This document shows positions 1 through 9,168 of a stretch of 64,000 nucleotides of DNA, piece after piece; the stretch's first letter is position 1, and every line of letters starts with the position of its first letter. The DNA is from Laguncularia racemosa (lineage: Eukaryota; Streptophyta; Magnoliopsida; Myrtales; Combretaceae), in assembly GCA_037954665.1 (NCBI GenBank), contig JBBMOL010000099.1:2604001-2668000 (forward strand). Reading direction: 5' to 3'. A model generated the notes under the pieces. The model ran no database searches and was not told the origin of the DNA. It worked only from the letters and a program-made list of their open reading frames with translations. The translations under genes were made by a program, and so were the position numbers.

Positions 1-228
1 CATCCATCTCTACAAATCAATTGAATCTTTTGCAGGTTTTATACAAGTCCCTTCAATGAATCCAAGTTTCGATTTGGCACGTAAAGCAAGCTTTATTTAC
101 CGTCTCCATCCTAAGAATTTTGTGCTATTGAAGATTATACTCACAATGACCGGTCCCAGATTATCTAAACCAAGAAGATAAAGTGAATCATTATAAGAAA
201 ATTCCATTTGTTGATTGGACATGTTCAT
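1..228 (-). pseudogene. Ty1/copia gag fragment (N-terminal part)
   Basis: Reading the minus strand from an ATG at 228 gives the conserved start of copia Gag proteins (retrotran_gag_3 / UBN2 type). A YNDSLYLLGLDNLGPVIVS-like stretch is followed by FLGWRR, KLALRAKSKLGFIEGTCIKP and a final RWM. The match to the family pattern (NPGxxLVS..LNGxNFxxWxR..xxALxAKxKLGFIxGxxxKP) is clear. A stop interrupts it straight after GWRR and another follows SIDL, so it cannot encode Gag. The rest of the element lies left of the window. It sits in the correct place downstream of a PBS and LTR on the same strand. Confidence 0.8.
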
Positions 229-300
229 ATTCGTCTGATGAAGTTTCAATAGGAATGACTTTAATTTTTTAGGTCTTCTCTAAGAATATGATATGCCTTT

Positions 301-312
301 GCTTTGATACCA
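301..312 (-). other. Copia primer-binding site
   Basis: The minus strand reads TGGTATCAAAGC, one base from the common plant initiator-tRNA(Met) PBS TGGTATCAGAGC. It lies directly between the LTR end and the gag start. Confidence 0.75.
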
Positions 313-650
313 TGTTCACAAATTGAGTTTGTAAGACTTTTGTATTTGTTATTGAGTTCAGTTCATAAAGTCCTTGTTGTCGACAAACTCAAGAAATAAG
401 AATAGAAGTATGTTGAAGCAGAATCACAAAAGTAGAGAACCTTATTCAAAGTTTCAGAGCAATTTGTATGAATGGAAATTGATAGTTATTTTTGTTATCT
501 AACTTTCTATTTATATTTGTTTCTAGTGATCATGTATTGTAAATACATGACATAAATAAAATTTTATTTTACTATATTTTGCTTATTTTACTGTATTAGT
601 TATAATTTCTGCTAGATGTAACTTACGTTTTAAAATTATAACTATTAACA
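313..650 (-). mobile_element. Copia 5' LTR (or LTR of a truncated copy)
   Basis: This 338-bp segment has inverted ends (plus strand TGTTCAC at the left, TTAACA at the right). It abuts the PBS and contains a TATA box on the minus strand. Together with the gag fragment it is the 5' end of a minus-strand Ty1/copia element cut by the window edge. The outer boundary at 650 rests only on the TG..CA rule, because the TSD partner is outside the window. Confidence 0.7.
508..519 (-). promoter_or_regulatory. TATA box in copia LTR
   Basis: The minus strand reads AAATATAAATAG inside the LTR, about 200 bases before its 3' end. That is the usual place for the U3/R promoter of a copia LTR. Confidence 0.5.
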
Positions 651-1805
651 ATGGCAAACCAATACCCTATCTTCTAGCAATACCGATGCTAAAGGAGAAA
701 ATAAATAAATAAATTGAATCGCCTTTTTAAGCTTTATGATTTAAAGTTGGGAGTGGATCTTTTAAGCTTTATAGTTATTCGACAGTGTTTCTTTCTTAAG
801 GAATATGTTTTCCAATTCATTTCTTAGGTTTTTGCCAAATATTGGAAAATACTCCACTTTTCATAAAATATTTTCCATCAAAACTTTTTCCTGCAAACAC
901 ACCCTTAGAGAATTTTTGCCATTATTGTTTGATGATTCTAGCTGTAGTTTGAGGTAAAAAGCACTACCATGATTTCACATTTATACGGATAAGGATCCCA
1001 ATTCATTTAAATATCAACCATGGTGCTTTCTTAATATATATATATATATTGATTAAATACTAAAAAAAATTAAATATATGATAGTAGTATTAATAGTGAA
1101 TAGTAAATATATAGTAGGGAATATCCGTAGAATGTTTTTTCTTTTGGTTGACCCACCGGTTACATTTTATGGGAACCTAGTCGTACTTATGCAAAATCTG
1201 AAATAAAGGGACAAGCTTCACTTTCCACAGCAAATTTACTTTTTATTTTATTTATTTTAGTTTTGGATTCCTCGAAATCCATGCAAGAATATAGCCTCGT
1301 CTGATTGGTCGGACGACGAATAGCGTTACACCAGAACTTCAACCATGCAAAGCACGGTTGCAGAGTAGACTTGGAACGTCCACCTGCATAAGTAGGTATG
1401 GGCAAAACAGGCCCCCTTTCAACATCCTCCACTCGACAGCATCTTCAGTCAATACCAAATTAAGCCATCTGACGTAAAGAAATCAACAAACATAATCGAT
1501 TGGTCTAAGATTGCTCGCCAATCGAACCACGTTGGACGTCCTAAATTTAACACGTTTCTTCATATGTTTTTTCTTATTGCAAAGTGCTATTTTCTTTTGA
1601 ACCTCTTTTTGTTTTTATGACATGTTTTTGCCGATTTGGATCCAAACTACTGGGGTAGGTGCCTTGTGTGCCAGTCCAGCATCAGCTCTATACCATAATG
1701 GTGATGATTGGGCCAGGCGATATAAAGTGGATCTGCCAATGTTCGACCCACTCTCTGTCAATTTCCACGTTTGGGGTACTCCTGCCAGTTTGATGTTTAT
1801 AATTA
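651..1805. other. No recognised gene
   Basis: AT-rich sequence with a short (TA)n run near 1035-1050. Open frames of 81 codons (minus, 1187-1432) and 62 codons (plus, 1622-1810) show no family motif. The stretch 1260-1760 is less AT-rich than its surroundings and could be unique host sequence, but nothing supports a gene call. Confidence 0.5.
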
Positions 1806-2228
1806 CGTAGCGTTTGGTTGCAATTAATGTATTAGTTGGATAAAATTTTTAGTTTTTTATTTCACTTGTATAATAGCAGATTATATTACTAGATAAAAGG
1901 ATTTTATGGTATTGAATAAAATCTATAAATTTATATTATATATTTGATAATATAAAATTTTATTTGATATGACAAAATAAATATATTCTAAAAACACAAA
2001 AAATTACCTTATATCGTTATTATTCTATTTACTATTATATCTATACTAAAACTCTTTCAGTAAATTCTCGCATTAATACAAAAAATAACTTTATATTATC
2101 ATAAAAATTCATATCTTATATCACATACAACAAATATAGAATAAGATAATTTCACTATATTCTTTAATTTTTGTATAATGTTGTATTGTTCTCTTTATAC
2201 TATTCAATTTTGTTAACCAAACACTACC
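1806..2228. mobile_element. Tourist-like (PIF/Harbinger) MITE
   Basis: A 423-bp AT-rich non-coding element. Its ends are inverted copies of (C/G)GTAG(C/T)GTTTGGTT, left 1806-1819 and right 2215-2228. It is flanked by the 3-bp direct repeat TTA (1803-1805 and 2229-2231). A GTTTGGTT-containing TIR with a TTA target duplication is the signature of Tourist/PIF-Harbinger MITEs. It has no coding capacity and would need a transposase in trans. Confidence 0.75.
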
Positions 2229-2231
2229 TTA

Positions 2232-3011
2232 GGATAAGTATTGATTACCATAAAGATGTTTTATCTTTCCTACATATTTCAACAATTGGCTTCCATGCTG
2301 TATTGCATTTATTCTCCAAATAGTTCAAATACAAAACTAAGGAGCTTGCTAGATAGGGGTAGGTGTAGTCCGGTTTGATATGATTTATCTTTTCAAATTA
2401 AATTAAACCAAATCATATTTTATGATTTGGTTTTATAAAAATCTCAAATTAAATCTATAGTTGAATTCATAAATTTATTAAAAAATAAATAAAGGAAAAA
2501 GATTCAGTCCACTTCAATATGCTCGAACAATAATTGATGAGTTAAGTCTTATTATAAATGAATCATTTGGGAGGAGAAAAATGATAATAAATATAAAAAT
2601 GTAAAATATTTTATGTATATAGAATGTTCAAAATCGACAAGCCTTCACATGTTGGTAATTAAAAAAAAATCCCCATAACTTGTAAGATCAATAATTAAAT
2701 TAATATACATTAAGCCCGTTGTTCAACAATAATTTGCTTAAAAGAAAACCTGTAATGACTTAAAATGAACCCGTTCAAATTTGTCGGGGAATAAGAGCAC
2801 CCTAGAGTTAAACTTGAAATGAAAATTCACTACAAAAAAAAAAAAAAAAAAACTACGTAATAAGCATTAGACAATAACCTTACATGTCTGTTATTACATT
2901 ACACAATTTCGACTAGACGGTTCTCAGCTTCGCATATAGTTCGAAGTAAACAAAATCAGCAATGAAAAAACAAGCAAGAGTTTATGGTAAAAAAAAAAAA
3001 AAAGCAACCAG
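2232..3011. other. No recognised gene
   Basis: AT-rich intergenic DNA with poly(A) runs near 2835 and 2990. I see no coding family and no structured repeat. Confidence 0.5.
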
Positions 3012-3096
3012 TAAAGCCTGGCAGAAAATAATAATAATAATAAATAAATATATAAATAAGATAAAACAAATGTATAAATATCTAATGGTAATTTTA

Positions 3097-3141
<45 letters not shown>

Positions 3142-3191
3142 TATAAAAAAATGCCATAACTTAGCATCTTTTAAACTAACATATCTTCCTC
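3012..3191 (+). repeat. LTR-like direct repeat, copy 1, left part
   Basis: Aligns with 8247-8412. Both begin (T)AAAGCCT(g/a)GCAGAAAATAATAATAA, contain CTAATGGTAATTTT, and continue through CATCTTTTAAACTAACATATCTTCCTC. The copy is interrupted at 3191 by the Mutator-like element and resumes at 6460. It probably represents the 5' LTR of a decayed gypsy element whose 3' LTR starts at 8247. Confidence 0.65.
3101..3139. repeat. (TA)n microsatellite
   Basis: About 39 bases of uninterrupted TA inside LTR-like copy 1. It is absent from copy 2, which has TAA triplets and a T-rich run instead. Confidence 0.95.
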
Positions 3192-3290
3192 AAAAAACTC
3201 TACTAAAATAATACCATTTTTGAAAAATAATTGTATACTCGGTAAAGATATTCCTAAAATAGGTGGTGAATGCACGGATCGTGTATGCAT
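3192..3290 (+). repeat. Left TIR of PMD-bearing MULE
   Basis: Inverted counterpart of 6352-6450. The identity is interrupted by several small indels but continues for about 95 bases. A short hairpin-like pair (AATGCA..TGCATT) follows just inside, at 3269-3293. Confidence 0.8.
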
Positions 3291-3861
3291 TTTCAAGCAA
3301 CAAATCTCATGTAATTTTTTCCTGCCAATATCTCTCACTGCCCAATAATTTCATCTGTCTGTCACCTTGCTCCTACAAACCAATACCTACAAACTTACAA
3401 AAATAATTAGAAAGTGACATAATTTCCCTACAAACTTACATATATAGTATCACAACATGTAAGTTTGTATTGTGATACTATATGGTGAGTTTGTAATTTC
3501 TAAAAAAAAATTAAGAAATTTTCAATTTACTTAAAATTTTTTTATAGACTATTCTTTCTTCGATTCTTATGTAAACTTGTAAATTTTTTTTATGAAAATT
3601 TTTGAAAAATTTTAAAATTAAAAAAGTAATTTTTTAATGTAAAGAAAATGATCATTATTGTACATTGTAAAGGTTAAACAATCGATATTATCTGTTTTTG
3701 TAGATTAGCTAATTATTTACGATGTTGAATTGTTACTTGTACAATGGTAACATTTTTTGTTTTTGTTGTGCATATTAGATGGAGCTTGAACCATTTGATT
3801 AATATGTTTTAACGTAGTAGAAAGAACATCGTTCACAAATTGTTTAGGATGGAGAGGTAAA

Positions 3862-5905
3862 CCATATGTAACTTGTGAAATTGATCACTTTATGTTATAT
3901 TGCCAATGCTACAACATTTCACTTCTTTACTTTTGGGATCAATCGTGGCTTATTGTTCAATGCCATGGGTTCACTTCGGTGCTTTGAGAACATCATCCTA
4001 GTAGATTCGCGAATGGAGCCATATCTGCAGTTGATAGGTTTCCAAGGTGTAAGCCACCTACCCTTTATACAACTAGATTGGCATATGATCATTGCCTTGG
4101 TTAAGAGGTGGAGGCTAAAGACACACACGTTTCACATGTCAACTAGAGAGTTCATTATTACTCTATAGGATGTTGAGGTCCAACTAGGCTTCTTTAATGG
4201 TTAGGTAGTGATAGAGAGTAGTTCCCTGGATTAGATTGCCACATGTTAGAAATTGCTTAGGGTGAGATTAAGGTCAGGCACTAGGGGAGGCTCGCATTAG
4301 TATGATGTGGCTTTAGGATATGTACTGGGTCTTATCTAAACACACAAATATTGAGCAAGTTGCACGTCATATGCATGTGTACATCTTGTAGCTAATCGGT
4401 TTATTTATCTTTGCCGATAAATCCAGTGCCCTTGTACATAGCATGTTTTTGCCACTACTAGAGCACTTCGATGTGATAGGCACGTACAATTGGGGATTCG
4501 CATGTTTGGCTTAGTTATATTGCAACTTTGTGTTACATTTGCCACATTAGCTCATGAGATGGAAGGGGTAATGATACTCCTACAGGTTTGGGCATGGGAT
4601 AGATTCCCCAATATAGTGCCTTTCAATTGCTATGAACTTGTTATAGAGGTTGGAGCTCCCTTGGCAGCACAATGGCGGACGAGCTTAGATATTTAGTATC
4701 ACCCAACCCATATTGTTACCACTTATCGGGTTGCTCTTGACAAGTAGAATGTTGAACATGTATTTCTTCAACCTTTTTTTAGTTTTCCATTTTATCATAT
4801 GCATCATTACACCTAAATCTTACTTACTACCCTTTAGGTCGAGTGGGAGCCATATGTAGTAAATTTGATTCACATCCTATCACCCTTCTATAGAGCAGGA
4901 AAACACATTTGGACTACTCGGGTGTTGCTCCTATGTTTCCATATAGTCGAATAGCATTTTCCAAACCATGTTACTAAGTAGTTTGGGGGTTGCCCATATA
5001 TTTCATAGGATGTTAATACATAGCCCATGCTCCATTAGATTAACCTACGTTAAAGGGTTGATACAAATTGGCCGGTACAACATGTACAATACATAGCTGT
5101 ATGAGATGAGAGTTTGTCTCAGTTAGTTCACATATAGGGCCCTCGTGGGGTGCAATAGCGATACATGAGGTGCTATAGATCTATCAACTGTTAATATATA
5201 GGACATATAGGAGTAGTTTTTGAACATCTAATAAGTACAATATCAATACTAACTAGGTGATGCTTTGTATATCCAATACTAATTCAATTTACGATCTATT
5301 GTAACATGCAAGTTGATACATTATGGTAAATCTACTTATCCTCAAATCATGTTACAACTATTGCTCTAGCTAATCATGCTCTTGAGTTTATACATGATCA
5401 TGGGGGAGTGACGTTGTACTCGCAAGTTCACTAGGATTAGGGTGCGAAGGTTTAGGCAAAGGCATAACTTGTTGACATTTGGCAACAATAGCATCTGATT
5501 CCTACACATCGAAGGACTGTGAGACGTAGATTACCCCAAAACTGGGCTTAGGCATAAGAATATTTAGTACATGAACAATAGCTCCCACCGGATGTTGATG
5601 AGATAGATGAAAACTTGGCCCCAATGGTTGGCATATATGTTACACCACACCATCATTCTATTAGTGGTCATTTCCCTACACCACTTGCTCCATAGAAGAG
5701 ATATATCGGCAAGTAACCAATGTATCAAGGTAAATCTTCACAACCTACTACAAATTGGAGTCTAGTGCCTCCCCATGATTTCAATAATGCCCCCCAACAC
5801 CATCTAACATAGGAGTCACAAGCTCCTCCTGCTCTAATTACAAGGTTAGCTAGAGAGCACATAAACGTATTTTCGTGGTTGACACGATAGTTCAGTAGGA
5901 GAAGG
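3862..5905 (+). pseudogene. Plant mobile domain (MAIN/MAIL-like) pseudogene
   Basis: The plus strand encodes a decayed PMD protein. Readable segments in order: PYLQLIGFQGVSHLPFIQLD, ALVKRWRLKTHTFHM, EFIITL then a stop where the family has LQDV, VEVQLGF, a YILQLIGG-like block near 4380 (GFLFxDKS..LVH), YNWGFACLAYLYRNLC near 4480-4530, and ILLQVWAWDRFPNIVP near 4576. Later blocks read EWEPY, YRAGKHIWTTRV and a HAEYIAxWD-like region, ending in a low-complexity tail. PMD proteins (MAIN, MAIL1 and PP7-like partners) act in meristem maintenance and TE silencing, and the domain also occurs inside plant transposons. Many stops and frameshifts make this copy non-functional. The longest open piece is 97 codons at 3875-4168. 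Confidence 0.85.
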
Positions 5906-6351
5906 AATAATAAGAGATATAATACTATTTTATCTTATTTGATATATAAATCTTTCATTGACATTTGTGATTCATGCGAATTACTATTTGAAAATTATAA
6001 ATTTATTAACATTTTTTAATAATTTTTTCCCTATTTTTATCACACTTTTACATTTTTTTTAACAATTGTTTCTAAGATTTTTTTATAATTCTTTTCACAA
6101 AATTTATTTAAGATTTTCTTTCTAGGATTTTTCACAATTTTTTTCCACTGATAAATTTTCTCAAATTATTATTTTTTAAATTAAAAGTTCACATAAGAAT
6201 AGCAAAAAAAAAAAAATCATAAATTTAAAAATTATGAAAATTGATTTAAAATAAAAAAATCGTGATATTGAAGGCATGTACTCGAGTTATGCCTTTGGTA
6301 CAAATTTGTATTAAAGGCACATACCTACGATGTTGTATTAAAGACGCGTTT

Positions 6352-6450
6352 TAGGTTTGCCCATTCACTACCTATTTTTGGAATAACTTTTTGGGATACT
6401 TTATTTCACGATTATTTTTCAAAATTTACATTATTTTAGTAGATTTCTCT
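6352..6450 (-). repeat. Right TIR of PMD-bearing MULE
   Basis: The reverse complement begins AGAGAAATCTACTAAAATAA and matches the left TIR. Its outer end is CTCT on the plus strand, the same terminal tetramer seen on the right end of the second Mutator element (39387-39390). Confidence 0.85.
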
Positions 6451-6459
6451 ATCTTCCTC

Positions 6460-6768
6460 TTCCCTCGATTCTCTCTCATCCTTCTCTTTAACTCAACAGT
6501 TTCATCATTCCAAACCTAACACTGTTTGTCTTTTTTTCTTTTTCTTTTTTTTTTTTTGCATTCTTGCCTAATTTCTAGAGAAAATTATCAAAGCTAATAT
6601 ATTACACTACAAAGTTCTCTCTCTTTTTTTTTCATATTTTTAATGCTTGCTAACTCTAATAGTTTGGAAAAACTATGAAAAACCAAAAATTCTATGGAAG
6701 TTGCTAATGTATTAATATAAATTGTGGGTAAAAATTGGATCTTTGAAGAGTAAATTTTAGAAAAAGTT
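6460..6768 (+). repeat. LTR-like direct repeat, copy 1, right part
   Basis: Aligns with 8413-8677: TTCCCTC, a T-rich run, AGTTTGGAAAAACTATGAAA, AATTCTATGGAAGTTG and GGATCTTTGAAGAGT. Similarity stops abruptly at 6768/8677, so either the repeat ends here or copy 1 was deleted beyond this point. Confidence 0.65.
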
Positions 6769-7717
6769 GGCAACTAGAGACAAATTCTTAAGGTATTATG
6801 AAATGAATACACACTATATGTGCGAATGATTATAACATATAAGTTTAAAACTATATACGAAAAAAAATTATAAGTAATATGAAATAGTTGTTATGTAAAA
6901 TAACATCACATATACATATACATAGACAAGTACACGCATATTGACATGTAAAATATATAATTATATTTTTACACAATCACATCATCACATCTTAAAAAAA
7001 GGGGGGAAGCAAAAATAGAAACTAATAAGACTTAACATCTTTATGGATGTATTTATAAGGTAATTAATCAAATAAAATTCATATATACTTAAAGGAATAA
7101 TAATGGTAATAGCTTCTTTCGATATTGGTTACAATGTATCAAGAATATGAGTAGCAATAAGGCTAGTTTAGATCACTCAATTAGGCTTTTCATTAATCTT
7201 CAAATCCAAAGTGACAACATTGGAATCACTTGAGAGTTATTCAATAGAATGATAATTGAAAACTGTTAGAAATTGAGTAAGGTTATTATAGATCTTAGGT
7301 ATGTTGATTTGGAATGAATATCTAAAAGTTGAATGGAGAAGGAAGTTTAAAGACTCAAATTTCAAATAGAAAATTGTGAAATAAATGGAATGAGGAGAAT
7401 GGAGGAAAAATTTGTGGATAAAAGTTGGATAAAAACATATAATTATAAAGTCATTTTAAGGAGATTTCAGTTTTAATTTAGTGGTATTAGGAAAGTGATT
7501 CAAGTTTGAGATATTCAAGTTGATCTAAGACTAGAGGATCAAAGTGGCATAAATATTATGTAATTGGAAATTAGTTATAGACAATATAATTTAAATGCTA
7601 GAGTCAAAGATGTGATTAGAGTAGCGCAGGAAAAGACGTGGTAAATGAAAACCTCAAAGGTAATAGAGTCTTATGAGGGATAGTGGAAAAAAAAAAACTT
7701 ATGGATAATAAGAAATC
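6769..7717. other. No recognised gene
   Basis: AT-rich, no coding family seen. If the flanking repeats are LTRs, this is eroded internal sequence of that element. Confidence 0.4.
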
Positions 7718-7961
7718 GGTATTTCATTAGTGATCCTTTGGAGGCCTCGGCTTGTCACATGAGTCTTAATTTCATATTTCCGAATGCGAAAAAAAGTATA
7801 AATATCTTTAGATACTAGACGTTCGCTAATGAGGACTGCATCTTCAAAATTGTAACCTTCCCATGGCATATAAGCTACTAATACATTTTTACCCAAAGCG
7901 AGTTCGCCACCAACTGTAGCGGCACCATCCGCTAAAATTTGTCCTTTTTTAATGGATTTAC
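7718..7961 (-). pseudogene. rpoB: Plastid rpoB fragment in nuclear DNA (NUPT)
   Basis: The minus strand encodes about 80 residues of the plastid RNA polymerase beta subunit: KKGQILADGAATVGGELALG, then KNVLVAYMPWEGYNFEDAVL, ISERLV, IRKYEI, THVTS and ERITNEIP-like (here QRITNEIP). This is the very conserved centre of RpoB. A genuine rpoB is about 1,070 residues and plastid-encoded. Here it begins and ends abruptly, has several substitutions, and lies among nuclear TEs. It is therefore a transferred fragment, not a gene. Confidence 0.95.
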
Positions 7962-8025
7962 CCCCAACAAGTCTCTTGAAATTGGCTCTGTATCAATGGA
8001 ACCTCATCATCCATACATAATGAAG
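7962..8025 (+). pseudogene. Plastid trnI-CAU/rpl23 spacer fragment (NUPT)
   Basis: The bases CAACAAGTCTCTTGAAATTG through CATCATCCATACATAATGAA closely match, from memory, the plastid spacer downstream of trnI-CAU and before rpl23. It abuts the rpoB piece with no gap although these loci are far apart on plastid genomes. The identification should be confirmed by a plastome search. Confidence 0.7.
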
Positions 8026-8233
8026 GGGATTTAAAATAAAATGATGAGTAATAAAGAGATAGGTACTTGAACAAAAAAGAGTACGTCTAGAAGAGGAGAA
8101 GTAAACAAGTATGTTGAGGTCTAGTAGAGCAACTATATGATATAAAACCTATAATGGAGTTATAGGGTGATATGAGAAACAAGCATTCAAAATCCACAAT
8201 TCGGGTAAACTTTTGAGAATGAAAGTTTCTTTT
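8026..8233 (+). other. Degenerate sequence upstream of an LTR
   Basis: No open frame. The last 60 bases have the flavour of the tail after a gypsy pol gene (FENES.F..GGEN-like reading before the polypurine tract), but this is weak. Confidence 0.3.
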
Positions 8234-8246
8234 AAGGGGTGGAGAA
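8234..8246 (+). other. Polypurine tract
   Basis: AAGGGGTGGAGAA directly precedes TGAAAAGCC, the start of repeat copy 2. A PPT immediately 5' of a TG dinucleotide marks the start of a 3' LTR. Confidence 0.6.
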
Positions 8247-8277
8247 TGAAAAGCCTAGCAGAAAATAATAATAATGC

Positions 8278-8309
<32 letters not shown>

Positions 8310-8403
8310 GGATAAATACCTAATGGTAATTTTGTAATTTTCTTTTTTCTTTTTTTTTTTTTAAAAAAGCACACCAAAACTGTTACATCTTTTAAATTAA
8401 CAT

Positions 8404-8412
8404 ATCTTCCTC
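8404..8412 (+). other. Empty insertion site of the PMD MULE (paralogous)
   Basis: A single ATCTTCCTC followed by TTCCCTC in copy 2. This is exactly the sequence expected if the 3,259-bp element and one TSD copy were absent from copy 1. Confidence 0.85.
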
Positions 8413-9040
8413 TTCCCTCTTTTTCATCTCTTCCTTCTTTCCAACTCAATAGTTCCATCGTTCTAAACTTAAAACCGGTGTTCTTTTTTTTTTTGGCCAA
8501 ATTTCAACAGAAAATCATCAAGGTAAGTGCATTATGTGATAAAGTTTCTCTCTTTTCATGTTTCTAACCCTTCATAACTCGATTAGTTTAGAAAAACTAT
8601 GAAAAACCAGAAATTCTATGGAAGTTGTTATTGTATTGATAAAAATTGTGGGTAAAAATTGGATCTTTGAAGAGTTTCCAATATTTTGGACGTAAATAAG
8701 TGTTCTTTGTTGAGAGTTGGTGTTTGACATGTATTTGAGGGTCTTTAATCACAAAATTATTGATATTTTGACATTAGGCATCGAGTTCATCAAGGAAAAA
8801 TAAGGTAAGTCATTGTGTTTGTTTATGTTTAGATTGTTTATGATTTAACAATTGTTGTTTGATGCATTTATGTGGTTAAAGTCATAATAGATGCATGAAT
8901 ATCGAGTCGGGTTTGCTTAGTATGAAGTGGGTAGGCATTAGGTGGAGTTTTAGTGATGTTTTGTGAGGTTAGAAGAGAGAAAAATCTACAAAAAGTTTAG
9001 AGGTAGCATGTTGTAGGTACATAGAGGGTAAGTTAGAGGG

Positions 9041-9168
9041 TGAGCAAAATATAGGATGATAAGTTTTTAGTGCTCAAAGGATAAGTCAAAGGGTGCAATA
9101 AAAGTGAGCAAAATATAGGATGATAAGTTTTTAGTGCTCAAAGGGTATGTCAGAGGGTGCAATAAAAA
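9041..9168 (+). repeat. 64-bp tandem duplication
   Basis: Two units begin TGAGCAAAATATAGGATGAT at 9041 and 9105 and are nearly identical. They sit in a wider degenerate field of (g)AGGGT(g/a) motifs from about 9010 to 9330. Confidence 0.85.

Larger units (their letters stand above)
3192..6450 (+). mobile_element. Mutator-like element carrying a PMD gene
   Basis: A 3,259-bp element bounded by the identical 9-bp direct repeat ATCTTCCTC (3183-3191 and 6451-6459). It has inverted ends of about 95 bp sharing TCTACTAAAATAAT, TTTTGAAAAATAAT and AAATAGGT(G/A)GTGAATG. A 9-bp TSD plus long TIRs define the Mutator superfamily. Copy 2 of the host repeat contains the unoccupied site with a single ATCTTCCTC (8404-8412), which proves the insertion. 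No MuDR transposase is visible inside. The cargo is a degenerate plant mobile domain gene, so this copy is non-autonomous. Confidence 0.9.

Noticed and set aside
1187..1432. 81-codon minus-strand frame
   Set aside because: No recognisable domain, no supporting neighbour, and length within chance for this composition.
2924..3157. 77-codon frame rich in Ile-Tyr
   Set aside because: It is the translation of the (TA)n microsatellite.
7699..7896. rpoB as a functional gene
   Set aside because: Only about 80 residues of a roughly 1,070-residue plastid protein, with abrupt ends inside nuclear TE DNA. It is a transferred fragment.
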